64,000 bases of DNA, from positions 2,232,001-2,296,000 of the forward strand of contig CBDFHF010000003.1 of assembly GCA_965247565.1 (NCBI GenBank), written 5' to 3'. The translations under genes were made by a program, and so were the position numbers. This DNA is from CBDFHF01 sp965247565. GTDB lineage: Bacteria; Pseudomonadota; Gammaproteobacteria; Methylococcales; Methylomonadaceae. Shown one piece after another: positions 16,950 through 24,843 of the stretch; within the stretch, counting starts at the first letter, position 1, and every line of letters starts with the position of its first letter. The notes below the pieces were generated by a model, which did no database searches, was not told the origin of the DNA, and saw only the letters and a program-made list of their open reading frames with translations.

Positions 16950-17807
16950 ATGACTAATTCATTGGCTTTACCAATTAATTTATCAGTCGGCACATTCGAC
17001 GCTTATTTGAATGTGGTTAGGCAAATGCCTAAGCTATCTTCCGAACATGAGCGTGAACTGGCGCTTAGATTTCGCGATCATGGCGACTTGGATGCTGCAC
17101 GTGAATTGGTAATGAGTAACTTACGTTTCGTGGTGCATGTTGCCAGAGGCTATAGCGGCTACGGTTTGTCCATGCCTGATATTATTCAGGAAGGCAATGT
17201 CGGATTAATGAAGGCCGTCAAACGTTTTGATCCCGATGTTGGTGTGCGTTTAGTGTCGTTTGCTGTGCATTGGATTAAAGCGGAAATCCACGAATACGTC
17301 ATCAAAAATTGGGCTATCGTCAAAGTTGCTACCACTAAAGCGCAACGTAAATTGTTTTTTAATCTGCGTAAATCCAAGGAAGACTTGGGGTGGCTGACCA
17401 ACGCTGAAGCCGTATCCATCGCCAAAGACCTTGACGTTGAAGTCAGTGTTGTATACGAAATGGAAAAGCGTTTGGGTTGTCGCGATATATCGTTTGATAT
17501 GCCCGCTGATGATTCTAGCGAAGAGAGTATTAACTCTCCGGCTTATTATTTACAGCAGCATAATGCCGACCCTGCCGATTTATTAGAAAATGCGGATTGG
17601 GAAGGCCACGGGCAAACTATGTTAACGGATGCATTGGCGGACTTGGATGAACGCAGCCAAGATATTCTGGCGAGTCGCTGGCTGGCAGATCAAAAAGCTA
17701 CCTTGCATGAATTAGCTGATCGTTATAACGTCTCTGCTGAACGCATCAGGCAATTGGAACAGAACGCTATGAAGAAGCTGCGCGCCGCGATGGTGCTAGA
17801 AGCCTGA
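16950..17807 (+). CDS. rpoH: RNA polymerase heat-shock sigma factor RpoH (sigma 32)
   Basis: 285-aa sigma-70 family factor. Region 2 is LVMSNLRFVVHVARGYSGYG with DIIQEGNVGLMKAVKRFDP. The RpoH-specific box is QRKLFFNLRK. Region 4 ends with ERIRQLEQNAMKKLRAAM. The start at 16950 (MTNSLALP) has a GGGGG ribosome site and fits RpoH homologues; an upstream in-frame ATG at 16899 lies inside the CIRCE repeat and is rejected. rpoH normally follows ftsX; here a restriction island separates them. Regulation by HrcA is predicted from the adjacent operator. Confidence 0.96.
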   Translation: MTNSLALPINLSVGTFDAYLNVVRQMPKLSSEHERELALRFRDHGDLDAARELVMSNLRFVVHVARGYSGYGLSMPDIIQEGNVGLMKAVKRFDPDVGVRLVSFAVHWIKAEIHEYVIKNWAIVKVATTKAQRKLFFNLRKSKEDLGWLTNAEAVSIAKDLDVEVSVVYEMEKRLGCRDISFDMPADDSSEESINSPAYYLQQHNADPADLLENADWEGHGQTMLTDALADLDERSQDILASRWLADQKATLHELADRYNVSAERIRQLEQNAMKKLRAAMVLEA

Positions 17808-17829
17808 TTTTTCTGCAAGTTCGAATTTT

Positions 17830-17858
17830 GAAAAGCCTGACTTTGTCGGGCTTTTTTA
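17830..17858 (+). terminator. Intrinsic terminator after rpoH
   Basis: AAAAGCCTGAC pairs with GTCGGGCTTTTT (one G-T pair) around TTT, followed by T-rich sequence, 23 bp after the rpoH stop. Confidence 0.88.
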
Positions 17859-18050
17859 TGGGCAATTTTTTTTAAAAGCAAAAATCGATTGCTGGCTGGT
17901 TTCGATACGGTAGATTCGACCTTAAAAACCACCTATTTGGCTGTTGGCAGGGCGACTGCAAGTAGAGGGCATTACCGGTCGGTGTGTTAGCCAAAAACTA
18001 ATCATCAGGGGCATAGAGCCCAGTCCAAATTTAGTGTTGTGGCAATGATT

Positions 18051-18095
18051 AGCGGCTAAGCCGCATGCGATTCAAGTTGTTAATGGCTTGAATCG
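18051..18095. other. Tandem hairpins in the gene-free stretch before the response regulator
   Basis: The 17859-18258 interval has no gene that I can recognise. It contains GCGGC-TAA-GCCGC at 18052-18064, followed closely by CGATTCAAG...CTTGAATCG at 18068-18095 with a 10-base loop. There is no T-run, so it is not an ordinary terminator. It may be a structured leader of the response regulator mRNA, a small RNA or a protein-binding site. Confidence 0.4.
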
Positions 18096-18288
18096 GTTTC
18101 AGAATGATTGCGAAGCATAATGAAAAATCATCAGAGACTTCACAGAAGCCAGCGCACTTTGCTCAAGGGATTGTGCAGTTGTCATACGTATCTTTCATAT
18201 GACTGAATTAAAAAATCGGGAAATGTTCCCATAGGATTATTGAGCTTAAACAGGCACTATGCTTTTTTGTAAAGAAAGAGACAAAACT

Positions 18289-18945
18289 GTGGCGAGTAAA
18301 ATTAGTGTTTTATTAGTAGATGATCATGCTGTAGTCAGAACAGGTTACAAAACTTATCTGTCGCTATCAGGCAGAATCACTCAGATTTACGAGGCTGATC
18401 GGGGCGAAACCGCCTGCCAGCTTTATGCTCAATATCATCCCGACGTGGTGGTCATGGATTTATCTATGCCCGGCATCGGTGGATTTGAAAGTATCCGCCG
18501 ACTGATTAACCGTGATCCGCACAGTAAAATTCTAGTATTCAGTATTCACAATCAATTGGTCTACGTCACCCGAGCACTCAAAGCCGGTGCTAAAGGTTAC
18601 ATCACCAAAAACAGCGTACCTGAAACGTTGGTCACCGCTGTTTGTAAAATTGCCGCAGGCGGTACCTATGTCGACCCCGATTTGGCTCAACAGCTGGCGG
18701 TATCAATGGCATCTGAACAAGACGAATCAGAAAAAATTAAACTTTTGTCGCCGCGTGAGTTTGACGTTTTTTGCTTATTGGCAAATGGCTACACTGCCAG
18801 AAAAGCTGCTGAAAAATTGTGTTTAAGTTATAAAACTGTGTGCAACCACGGCACTGCCATTAAAGAAAAAATGGGTGTGGAAACACTGGCCGAATTATCA
18901 TTATTAGCCAATCGACAAGGGCTGATTAAAGTTCACGAGGATTAA
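18289..18945 (+). CDS. LuxR/NarL-type response regulator, MxaB-like
   Basis: 218 aa from a GTG start (ASKISVLLVDDHAVVRTGY), preferred over the ATG at 18259 because it gives the usual receiver N-terminus and has an AAAGAGA purine stretch upstream. The receiver domain has phosphoacceptor D57 (VVVMDLSMPG). The C-terminal LuxR helix-turn-helix is LSPREFDVFCLLANGYTARKAAEKLCLSYKTV. No kinase gene is adjacent. In methylotrophs an orphan regulator of this type, MxaB, controls mxa transcription. Position 2 kb upstream of mxaF makes that role plausible but unproven. Confidence 0.85.
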   Translation: MASKISVLLVDDHAVVRTGYKTYLSLSGRITQIYEADRGETACQLYAQYHPDVVVMDLSMPGIGGFESIRRLINRDPHSKILVFSIHNQLVYVTRALKAGAKGYITKNSVPETLVTAVCKIAAGGTYVDPDLAQQLAVSMASEQDESEKIKLLSPREFDVFCLLANGYTARKAAEKLCLSYKTVCNHGTAIKEKMGVETLAELSLLANRQGLIKVHED

Positions 18946-19132
18946 CGCCAAAATTCCAGCAAGGGATTAGATTAATTAGCTATAAAAACAGAGCCACTGT
19001 TTACAAAAGCTAGGAAAAGAAAAACACTCATTCCGCTATCAGTAAATATTCCCTCAATAGAGTAACGCGGATTGCTGTAAAAGACGAAATTGCGATAGCG
19101 GTACCGGCAAACTGTTTAAAAAAGGCTCATTT

Positions 19133-20533
19133 GTGAAACCATTGGCTGTATTCGGAACCAGCTCAGACGCTGGAAAAACCACCTTGGTGATGGCATTGTG
19201 TCGGATATTAGCCGACCGAGGCTTTAAAGTAGCCCCATTTAAAGCACAAAATGTTTCCAATAATGCTGGTGTTACTCAAGAAAACCGAGAAATTTCCAGG
19301 GCACAATGCTTACAGGCAGAGGCTGCACGAGTTGAACCGAGTTATTTGTTTAATCCGGTTTTGCTTAAATCTAGTGGTAATAGTTCGGTGCAGGTAATTG
19401 TTAATGGGCTGGTCTATAAAAACCAATCTGTTGTAGATTATTACGCTCAAATTGACCACTTAAAAGCACAGGTAAAACAAGCCTTTTCTCTACTACAACA
19501 GCGCTACGATTTAGTGATTGCTGAAGGTGCCGGATCACCCGTTGAGTTAAATCTGCTGAATGAAGACCTTTCTAATACGTTTGTCGCTGCAACGTTCAAT
19601 ACCAAAAATATTTTGGTCGCAGATATTGAACGCGGTGGCGTATTTGCGTCCATATACGGCACACTGGAACTGATGGACCCAATCATGCGTGCGAATCTAA
19701 TTGGTGTAGTCATCAATAAATTTCGCGGCGATCGGCGCTTTTTTGACGAAGGTGAAAAAATCATCACGGAGCGTTTTGGTGTGCCGGTTTTAGGCGTCTT
19801 ACCTTTTATGCCATTGAATATTGACATGGAGGACTCTCAATCATTAAGAAATTACCAACAGCGCTTGGGCAACGTTAAAATTCGTATTGCGGTTATCGCC
19901 TATCCGGGTCTGAGTAATTATAACGACCTGGATCCCTTAATGGCTGATGACGAACTCTACATTGAGCTGATCAACGCCTACCGCCCTTTGGAAAGCTTCG
20001 ATATGCTGCTGTTACCTGGCAGTAAAACGGTTATCCGAGATTTACAATGGCTGAAAGCGCAGGGCTTGTTTAAAGAAATTCAGCATTTTAAAAAAGCTAT
20101 CTTCGGTATTTGCGGAGGTTATCAAATGCTGTGCGAACAGCTATTTGACCCCGATGCACTGGAACACGACACGGCTTGTGTAGAAACAGGATTAGGTTTT
20201 ATTGCTGATAATGTCATTTATCAATCTCCTAAAATACTGACACGCGGTCACTATCAACTATTTTCATTCGACGCAATTAGTGGTTATGAAATCCATTGTG
20301 GTCGTATAGCAAAATATCCACATTATTATCAAAATCTCCAGATCGCTGGCACGCATGTTCATGGTGTTTTTGACGATGATGCTTTTCGTAATCTCTATTT
20401 CAAAGGCATTAGCCTCGATTATCAGGGTTATCTATATAGTGATTATCGTGAACAAGAAATACAAAGTTTTACAGATAGGGTCGCTGAAAATCTAGATATG
20501 AACATTATTTTGAAAGCCTTGCAGGCGGAATGA
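19133..20533 (+). CDS. cobQ: Cobyric acid synthase
   Basis: 466-aa CobQ/CbiP amidotransferase of the cobalamin pathway; it amidates four side chains of adenosyl-cobyrinic a,c-diamide. The N-terminal ATP-binding domain has GTSSDAGKTTL (8-18) and KAQNVSNNAGV. IERGGVFASIYGTLELM is family-typical. The C-terminal glutamine amidotransferase domain has the nucleophile in FGICGGYQML and the catalytic His in THVHGVFDD. Start GTG with an AAAAAAGG site upstream. It lies alone between the response regulator and the mxaF leader; no other cobalamin gene is nearby. Confidence 0.95.
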   Translation: MKPLAVFGTSSDAGKTTLVMALCRILADRGFKVAPFKAQNVSNNAGVTQENREISRAQCLQAEAARVEPSYLFNPVLLKSSGNSSVQVIVNGLVYKNQSVVDYYAQIDHLKAQVKQAFSLLQQRYDLVIAEGAGSPVELNLLNEDLSNTFVAATFNTKNILVADIERGGVFASIYGTLELMDPIMRANLIGVVINKFRGDRRFFDEGEKIITERFGVPVLGVLPFMPLNIDMEDSQSLRNYQQRLGNVKIRIAVIAYPGLSNYNDLDPLMADDELYIELINAYRPLESFDMLLLPGSKTVIRDLQWLKAQGLFKEIQHFKKAIFGICGGYQMLCEQLFDPDALEHDTACVETGLGFIADNVIYQSPKILTRGHYQLFSFDAISGYEIHCGRIAKYPHYYQNLQIAGTHVHGVFDDDAFRNLYFKGISLDYQGYLYSDYREQEIQSFTDRVAENLDMNIILKALQAE

Positions 20534-20613
20534 TGCTTTTTGAATTAAGGTTAATAGCCTGCCAGATTGACATGATAATCGGCGAATTACTCGTTGTTGA
20601 TCTCAGTCTAGAA

Positions 20614-20644
20614 AAGACAATTCACCACATGTTTTACGTAGAAA
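20614..20644 (+). promoter_or_regulatory. Predicted mxaF promoter
   Basis: AAGACA at 20614-20619 and TAGAAA at 20639-20644, spaced by 19 bp. These hexamers match the -35 and -10 elements reported for methanol dehydrogenase promoters in Methylobacterium extorquens. Transcription would start near 20650, leaving a leader of about 280 nt before mxaF. Confidence 0.65.
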
Positions 20645-20705
20645 GAAATCAGTCATTTGCAACATGCGATGGTATCAAATATCGATATCTCGCTTAGTCA
20701 AAAAT

Positions 20706-20777
20706 AGCCGTAAGGAATATTTCTGAGTTTATTACGGCAATTTTCCCGTTCTTTTCCGGGTATATTCCGTAACGGCT
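20706..20777 (+). promoter_or_regulatory. Large stem-loop in the mxaF leader
   Basis: AGCCGTAAGGAATAT (20706-20720) can pair with ATATTCCGTAACGGCT (20762-20777) with one small internal bulge. A second stem, CCCG/CGGG (20745-20748 with 20757-20760), lies within the loop. It sits about 55 nt into the predicted mxaF transcript. It may stabilise the very abundant mRNA or act as a regulatory element. The rest of the 20534-20928 gap holds no gene that I recognise. Confidence 0.5.
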
Positions 20778-20928
20778 CAAAGCCCCGCTCCAGTAAGATT
20801 TGCGGCAGTTCAGCCTTGTGTATCGATGTGACATTGCTATCGTTTGATCAAGAAAGCCTTTGTCGCAAATAAACGACATTGGTGCACACGCGCTGGCTTT
20901 GCTAAATATAACTTAACTTGGAGGAACT

Positions 20929-22743
20929 ATGCGGATTTCAAAATTCACCCGCACTGCTATCGCATCGGCAGTTTGTGGCGGTGCATTATTGACGGTTACC
21001 CTGCCGGCACAGGCTAATAAAGACCTGGACAGGTTGTCCAAGGAAGATACTAACTGGGTAATGCAAACAAAAGACTATGGGTCTACACACTTTAGCCCAA
21101 TGACACAGATTAATAGTCATAACGTTAAGCATCTACAACCGGTATGGTCGTTTTCGACGGGTGTGTTGAATGGTCACGAGGGTGGACCTCTAGTGGTCGA
21201 TGGCATCATGTATGTGCATACGCCGTTCCCTAACAATATTTTTGCCCTCGACTTAGACCAGCCTGACAGAATTTTGTGGGAATACAAGCCGAAGCAAAAC
21301 CCCGCTGCCCGCGCTGTTGCCTGTTGCGACGTCGTTAATAGAGGATTGGCCTACGTGCCGGCCGGGGATGGACATCCCGCCATGATTTTCCAAAATCAGC
21401 TGGATGGACATATCGTAGCGTTAAATGCTAAGACTGGTGAGTTGATTTGGAAAATGGAAAACTCCGATATTGCCATGGGTTCAACGCTGACAGTTGCCCC
21501 TTTCGTTGCTAAAGACAAAGTTATCGTAGGTAGTTCCGGTGCAGAACTCGGCGTGCGTGGTTATGCGACGGCTTATAACATTAAAGATGGCAAACAAGCT
21601 TGGCGTGTTTATGCCACAGGCCCTGACGAAGATATTAAATTAGCCAAAGACTTTAATAGCGCCAATCCGCATTACGGACAATTTGGCTTAGGCCTGAAAA
21701 CCTGGGAAGGAGACGCCTGGAAGATCGGTGGCGGCACCAACTGGGGTTGGTATGCGTTCGATCCAGACTTAGACATGATTTACTATGGTTCAGGCAACCC
21801 TGCACCATGGAATGAAACTATGCGCCCCGGCGATAACAAATGGACCATGACCATTTGGGGCCGTGATATTAATACGGGTGAAGCTAAGTTTGGTTATCAA
21901 AAAACGCCACATGACGAGTGGGATTATGCCGGTATCAATTACATGGGCTTATCCGAGCAGTTAGTTGACGGCAAAATGACCAAATTGCTAACACATCCTG
22001 ACCGCAACGGTTTGGTCTATACCTTAAACCGCGAGAACGGCGATTTGGTTAATGCGTTCAAAATCGACGATACCGTCAACTGGGTGAAAAAAGTCGATTT
22101 AAAAACCGGCTTGCCGATTCGTGATCCTGAATTTTCAACCCATATGGATCATGAAGCCAAAGGCATTTGCCCTTCAGCCATGGGTTATCACAACCAAGGT
22201 ATCGAATCTTACGATCCAGACAAAAAATTGTTCTTTATGGGAACCAACCATATTTGTATGGATTGGGAACCGTTCATGTTGCCGTACCGCGCAGGTCAGT
22301 TTTTCGTAGGGGCTACGCTGAACATGTATCCAGGGCCAAAAGGGACGTTGGGTCAAGTGAAAGCCATGAACTCAGTCTCCGGCAAGTTTGAATGGGAGAT
22401 TCAAGAAAAATTTGCGGTTTGGGGCGGAACCACCGCTACAGCAGGAGACTTGGTGTTCTACGGTACGTTGGATGGTTACATCAAAGCCTTGGATTCTCGT
22501 AATGGTAAAGAGTTGTGGAAGTTTAAATTACCCTCCGGCGTTATCGGCCACCCGATTACTTTCGGGCATAAAGGTAAACAATATGTTGCAATTTACTACG
22601 GCGTGGGCGGTTGGCCTGGTGTTGGCCTAGTGTTCGATTTGCAAGATCCAACAGCTGGTCTAGGTGCAGTGGGTGCGTTTAAAGAATTAGCGCATTACAC
22701 CCAACAAGGTGGCGGTGTAATGGTTTTTGCATTGGGTCTGTAA
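20929..22743 (+). CDS. mxaF: PQQ-dependent methanol dehydrogenase large subunit (Ca2+ type)
   Basis: 604-aa precursor of the catalytic subunit that oxidises methanol to formaldehyde in the periplasm. The signal peptide is cleaved after AQA (residue 29). In mature numbering the Ca/PQQ ligands Glu177 (GAELG), Asn261 (GSGNP) and catalytic Asp303 (WDYAG) fall exactly where expected, as does the vicinal disulfide Cys103-Cys104 (AVACCDV). Residue 305 is Ala, where lanthanide-dependent XoxF enzymes have a second Asp, so this is the calcium form. Tryptophan-docking beta-propeller repeats continue to the end. A GGAGG site precedes the ATG. First gene of the mxa cluster. Confidence 0.99.
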   Translation: MRISKFTRTAIASAVCGGALLTVTLPAQANKDLDRLSKEDTNWVMQTKDYGSTHFSPMTQINSHNVKHLQPVWSFSTGVLNGHEGGPLVVDGIMYVHTPFPNNIFALDLDQPDRILWEYKPKQNPAARAVACCDVVNRGLAYVPAGDGHPAMIFQNQLDGHIVALNAKTGELIWKMENSDIAMGSTLTVAPFVAKDKVIVGSSGAELGVRGYATAYNIKDGKQAWRVYATGPDEDIKLAKDFNSANPHYGQFGLGLKTWEGDAWKIGGGTNWGWYAFDPDLDMIYYGSGNPAPWNETMRPGDNKWTMTIWGRDINTGEAKFGYQKTPHDEWDYAGINYMGLSEQLVDGKMTKLLTHPDRNGLVYTLNRENGDLVNAFKIDDTVNWVKKVDLKTGLPIRDPEFSTHMDHEAKGICPSAMGYHNQGIESYDPDKKLFFMGTNHICMDWEPFMLPYRAGQFFVGATLNMYPGPKGTLGQVKAMNSVSGKFEWEIQEKFAVWGGTTATAGDLVFYGTLDGYIKALDSRNGKELWKFKLPSGVIGHPITFGHKGKQYVAIYYGVGGWPGVGLVFDLQDPTAGLGAVGAFKELAHYTQQGGGVMVFALGL

Positions 22744-22756
22744 ATACTTGGCGAAG

Positions 22757-22781
22757 GTCGGGCAATCTTTTCCTGCCCGAC
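22757..22781 (+). other. Intercistronic hairpin after mxaF
   Basis: GTCGGGCA (22757-22764) pairs exactly with TGCCCGAC (22774-22781), followed by ATTTTTGG. It may be a partial terminator or a 3' stabiliser of mxaF mRNA, giving more MxaF than MxaJ. Confidence 0.7.
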
Positions 22782-22851
22782 ATTTTTGGAACACCAAGGT
22801 TAATTGCATTTTATCTTGCTCGAAATCACTTGATATCTAAACATCTGTGAT

Positions 22852-22880
22852 GTCGGGCAACGATAAAGCTGTTGCCGGAC
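22852..22880 (+). other. Second hairpin before mxaJ
   Basis: GTCGGGCAAC (22852-22861) pairs with GTTGCCGGAC (22871-22880) with one mismatch. It shares its GTCGGGCA arm with the hairpin 95 bp upstream, so either right arm could compete for either left arm. It ends 22 bp before the mxaJ start. Confidence 0.55.
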
Positions 22881-22902
22881 CTACGATTTTAAGAAAGAAA
22901 TC

Positions 22903-23754
22903 ATGATAAAAACTATGTACAAAAAATGTGTTTTTACCTCAGCGATAACACTGGCGTTAGCACTGATTGCTCCGCAAACGTTCGCCGAAGAAAGCAAGCT
23001 TTTAAGAGTCTGTGCTGCAGAAGATGAAATGCCCTACTCCAATAAAGCCGGTGAAGGGTTTGAAAACAAGCTGGCGTTACTGGTAGGGAAGGCTCTGAAC
23101 AGACAAATACAATTAGTCACTTGGACGGATCCTCGCTATTACGTTCGGGATATTCTTGAAAAAGGCTTATGCGACGTGTCAATGGGGATGGATCAAGGTG
23201 ATCCCAGAGTGCTGACTACTAAACCTTATTACAGGTCCGGCTATGTGTTTATCGTAAAAGAAGACGCTGATCTGGAGTTGGAAAATTGGGATAGCAAGGT
23301 GTTGCGCGAAGTTGAACGGATTGGGTTTGAGCCGGGTACGCCGCCTGAGGTGATGATGAAAGCAATCGGTCGTTATAACGATATGTTTAATTATTCTCAG
23401 GAATTGGTCGGTTTCAAATCGCGCCGAAATCAATACGTAAAATACGAAAAATCCAAAATGGTGGCTGATGTAGCCTCTGGGCATGCGCAAGTAGCAGCAC
23501 TTTGGGCGCCCGCTGCAGCTCGCTATGTCAAAGAATCTAAAACACCTTTAAAGATGATAATGATTCCAGACAATAATGTTAGAGCAGATGGCCAAAAAGT
23601 CGGTCATCACTACAGTACGTCCATGGGTGTGAATAAAAAGGATCCGACATTACTCGCACAGTTAAATAAAGTGATCGAAGACAACGAAGGCGAGATCACA
23701 GAATTATTGGAAGAAGAAGGGATTCCTTTATTACCTGAACCCGAAACCGATTAA
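22903..23754 (+). CDS. mxaJ: Methanol oxidation protein MxaJ (periplasmic solute-binding fold)
   Basis: 283-aa precursor with a signal peptide ending at TFA-EE. The mature part has a solute-binding-protein type 3 fold: LLRVCAAEDEMPYSN at the start, GLCDVSMGMDQGDPRV in the middle. MxaJ is needed for assembly of active methanol dehydrogenase and associates with MxaF/MxaI in some species. It lies between mxaF and mxaG in the standard order. Confidence 0.95.
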   Translation: MIKTMYKKCVFTSAITLALALIAPQTFAEESKLLRVCAAEDEMPYSNKAGEGFENKLALLVGKALNRQIQLVTWTDPRYYVRDILEKGLCDVSMGMDQGDPRVLTTKPYYRSGYVFIVKEDADLELENWDSKVLREVERIGFEPGTPPEVMMKAIGRYNDMFNYSQELVGFKSRRNQYVKYEKSKMVADVASGHAQVAALWAPAAARYVKESKTPLKMIMIPDNNVRADGQKVGHHYSTSMGVNKKDPTLLAQLNKVIEDNEGEITELLEEEGIPLLPEPETD

Positions 23755-23769
23755 TACCGACAGGAAAAA

Positions 23770-24243
23770 ATGAAGATGAAAAAACTACTAGCCCTATCAG
23801 CACTTGCCCTGACCTTAAGTAGCGCCGGGGTATCAGCTGATATTGATCTACGTCATGCCATCACCGGTATGCCGCTGGATTTAAGTTTTGCCAAAAAAGG
23901 CGGCAATACCGATGCGTTTAAGGAATTTATACAAACTGGTAAAAATCCTTATAACGGCAACAAAGAAATCATTGAAAAAGGCCATACCTTATACCTGACT
24001 GCCTGCTCTGGTTGTCACGGACATGAAGCAGAGGGCAAGTTGGGTCCAGGGCTGGCTGATGATTATTGGACTTACCCGGCTAATAGTACCGATAAAGGTT
24101 TGTTTGAAGTGCTGTTCGGCGGCGCCAACGGCATGATGGGGCCGCAGTACGTCAATTTAAATACTGATGAAATGTTGCAAATCATGTCGTGGATACGGGA
24201 TGTCTATACAGGCGATCCCAAAAAAGCTAAATGGTTAAAATAA
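23770..24243 (+). CDS. mxaG: Cytochrome cL, electron acceptor of methanol dehydrogenase
   Basis: 157-aa precursor; the signal peptide ends near VSA-DI. One c-type heme site CSGCH (79-83) in TLYLTACSGCHGHEAEGKL, with candidate axial methionine in GANGMMGPQ (122-123). Cytochrome cL takes single electrons from PQQ of MxaF and passes them to a class I cytochrome c. Located 15 bp after mxaJ, 14 bp before mxaI. Confidence 0.96.
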   Translation: MKMKKLLALSALALTLSSAGVSADIDLRHAITGMPLDLSFAKKGGNTDAFKEFIQTGKNPYNGNKEIIEKGHTLYLTACSGCHGHEAEGKLGPGLADDYWTYPANSTDKGLFEVLFGGANGMMGPQYVNLNTDEMLQIMSWIRDVYTGDPKKAKWLK

Positions 24244-24257
24244 AATAGGAGAAATCA

Positions 24258-24542
24258 ATGAAAACAAAACTATTATTTTGTGCTTGTGTTCTGGCATCTG
24301 CCACTTCATTTACAGCTAATGCCTATGATGGTCAAAACTGCAAGGAGCCAGGGAACTGCTGGGAAGCAAAGCCTGGTTACCCAGAAAAAGTGGCTGGAAG
24401 TAAATACGATCCTAAACACGACCCTAATGAGCTAAATAAACAAGCTCAGTCAATCAAGGAAATGGAAGAAAGAAACCAAAAGCGCACGGAGCATTTAAGC
24501 AAGACTGGGAAGTTCGTTTATGACGTAGAGGAAATCAATTAG
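24258..24542 (+). CDS. mxaI: Methanol dehydrogenase small subunit
   Basis: 94-aa precursor, mature protein 72 aa after cleavage at ANA-YDG. Begins YDGQNCKEPGNCWEAKPGYPEK, with the two cysteines and the rigid N-terminal part of MxaI, and continues as a long charged helix that wraps the large subunit of the alpha2-beta2 enzyme. Good ribosome site (AGGAG). A 12-bp hairpin follows 30 bp downstream. Confidence 0.97.
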   Translation: MKTKLLFCACVLASATSFTANAYDGQNCKEPGNCWEAKPGYPEKVAGSKYDPKHDPNELNKQAQSIKEMEERNQKRTEHLSKTGKFVYDVEEIN

Positions 24543-24572
24543 TAGTTTCTTCTGTACGATAGGATCTTGGGT

Positions 24573-24610
24573 ACAAACATCTGCTTCCTCCCCCTCACGC
24601 AGATGTTTGT
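24573..24610 (+). other. 12-bp hairpin after mxaI
   Basis: ACAAACATCTGC (24573-24584) pairs exactly with GCAGATGTTTGT (24599-24610) around a C-rich loop of 14 bases. There is no long T-run. It probably protects or attenuates the transcript between the structural genes mxaFJGI and the maturation genes. The rest of the 24543-24843 gap shows no gene. Confidence 0.7.
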
Positions 24611-24843
24611 AGCAGCCAGGGATGGTTTTAACGTGCAGTATTTGCCCGCTGAATTATAGATCAAGCCTTTTAATCGTTGAATTTGCTGCGGAAGCCTTCG
24701 ACTTCATGGGGCGGATAAATAATTGCCGGTTAGTTAGATAACTGCATAGTCAGCCTGGTTTAACACGAGCAAACATCCAATTTAGATATTGAGAGTGCTA
24801 AATCTCTAATAGCATCCGTTGTTCGTTTTTTTTGTAACTGCTA

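Noticed and set aside
20929..22743. Lanthanide-type methanol dehydrogenase (XoxF)
   Set aside because: Residue 305 of the mature protein is Ala (WDYAG), not the Asp that marks lanthanide enzymes (WDYDG), and mxaJGI follow.
24789..24803. Second CIRCE site upstream of mxaR (GAGAGTGCTAAA)
   Set aside because: Only one half-site is present; the TTAGCACTC partner at nine bases distance is missing.
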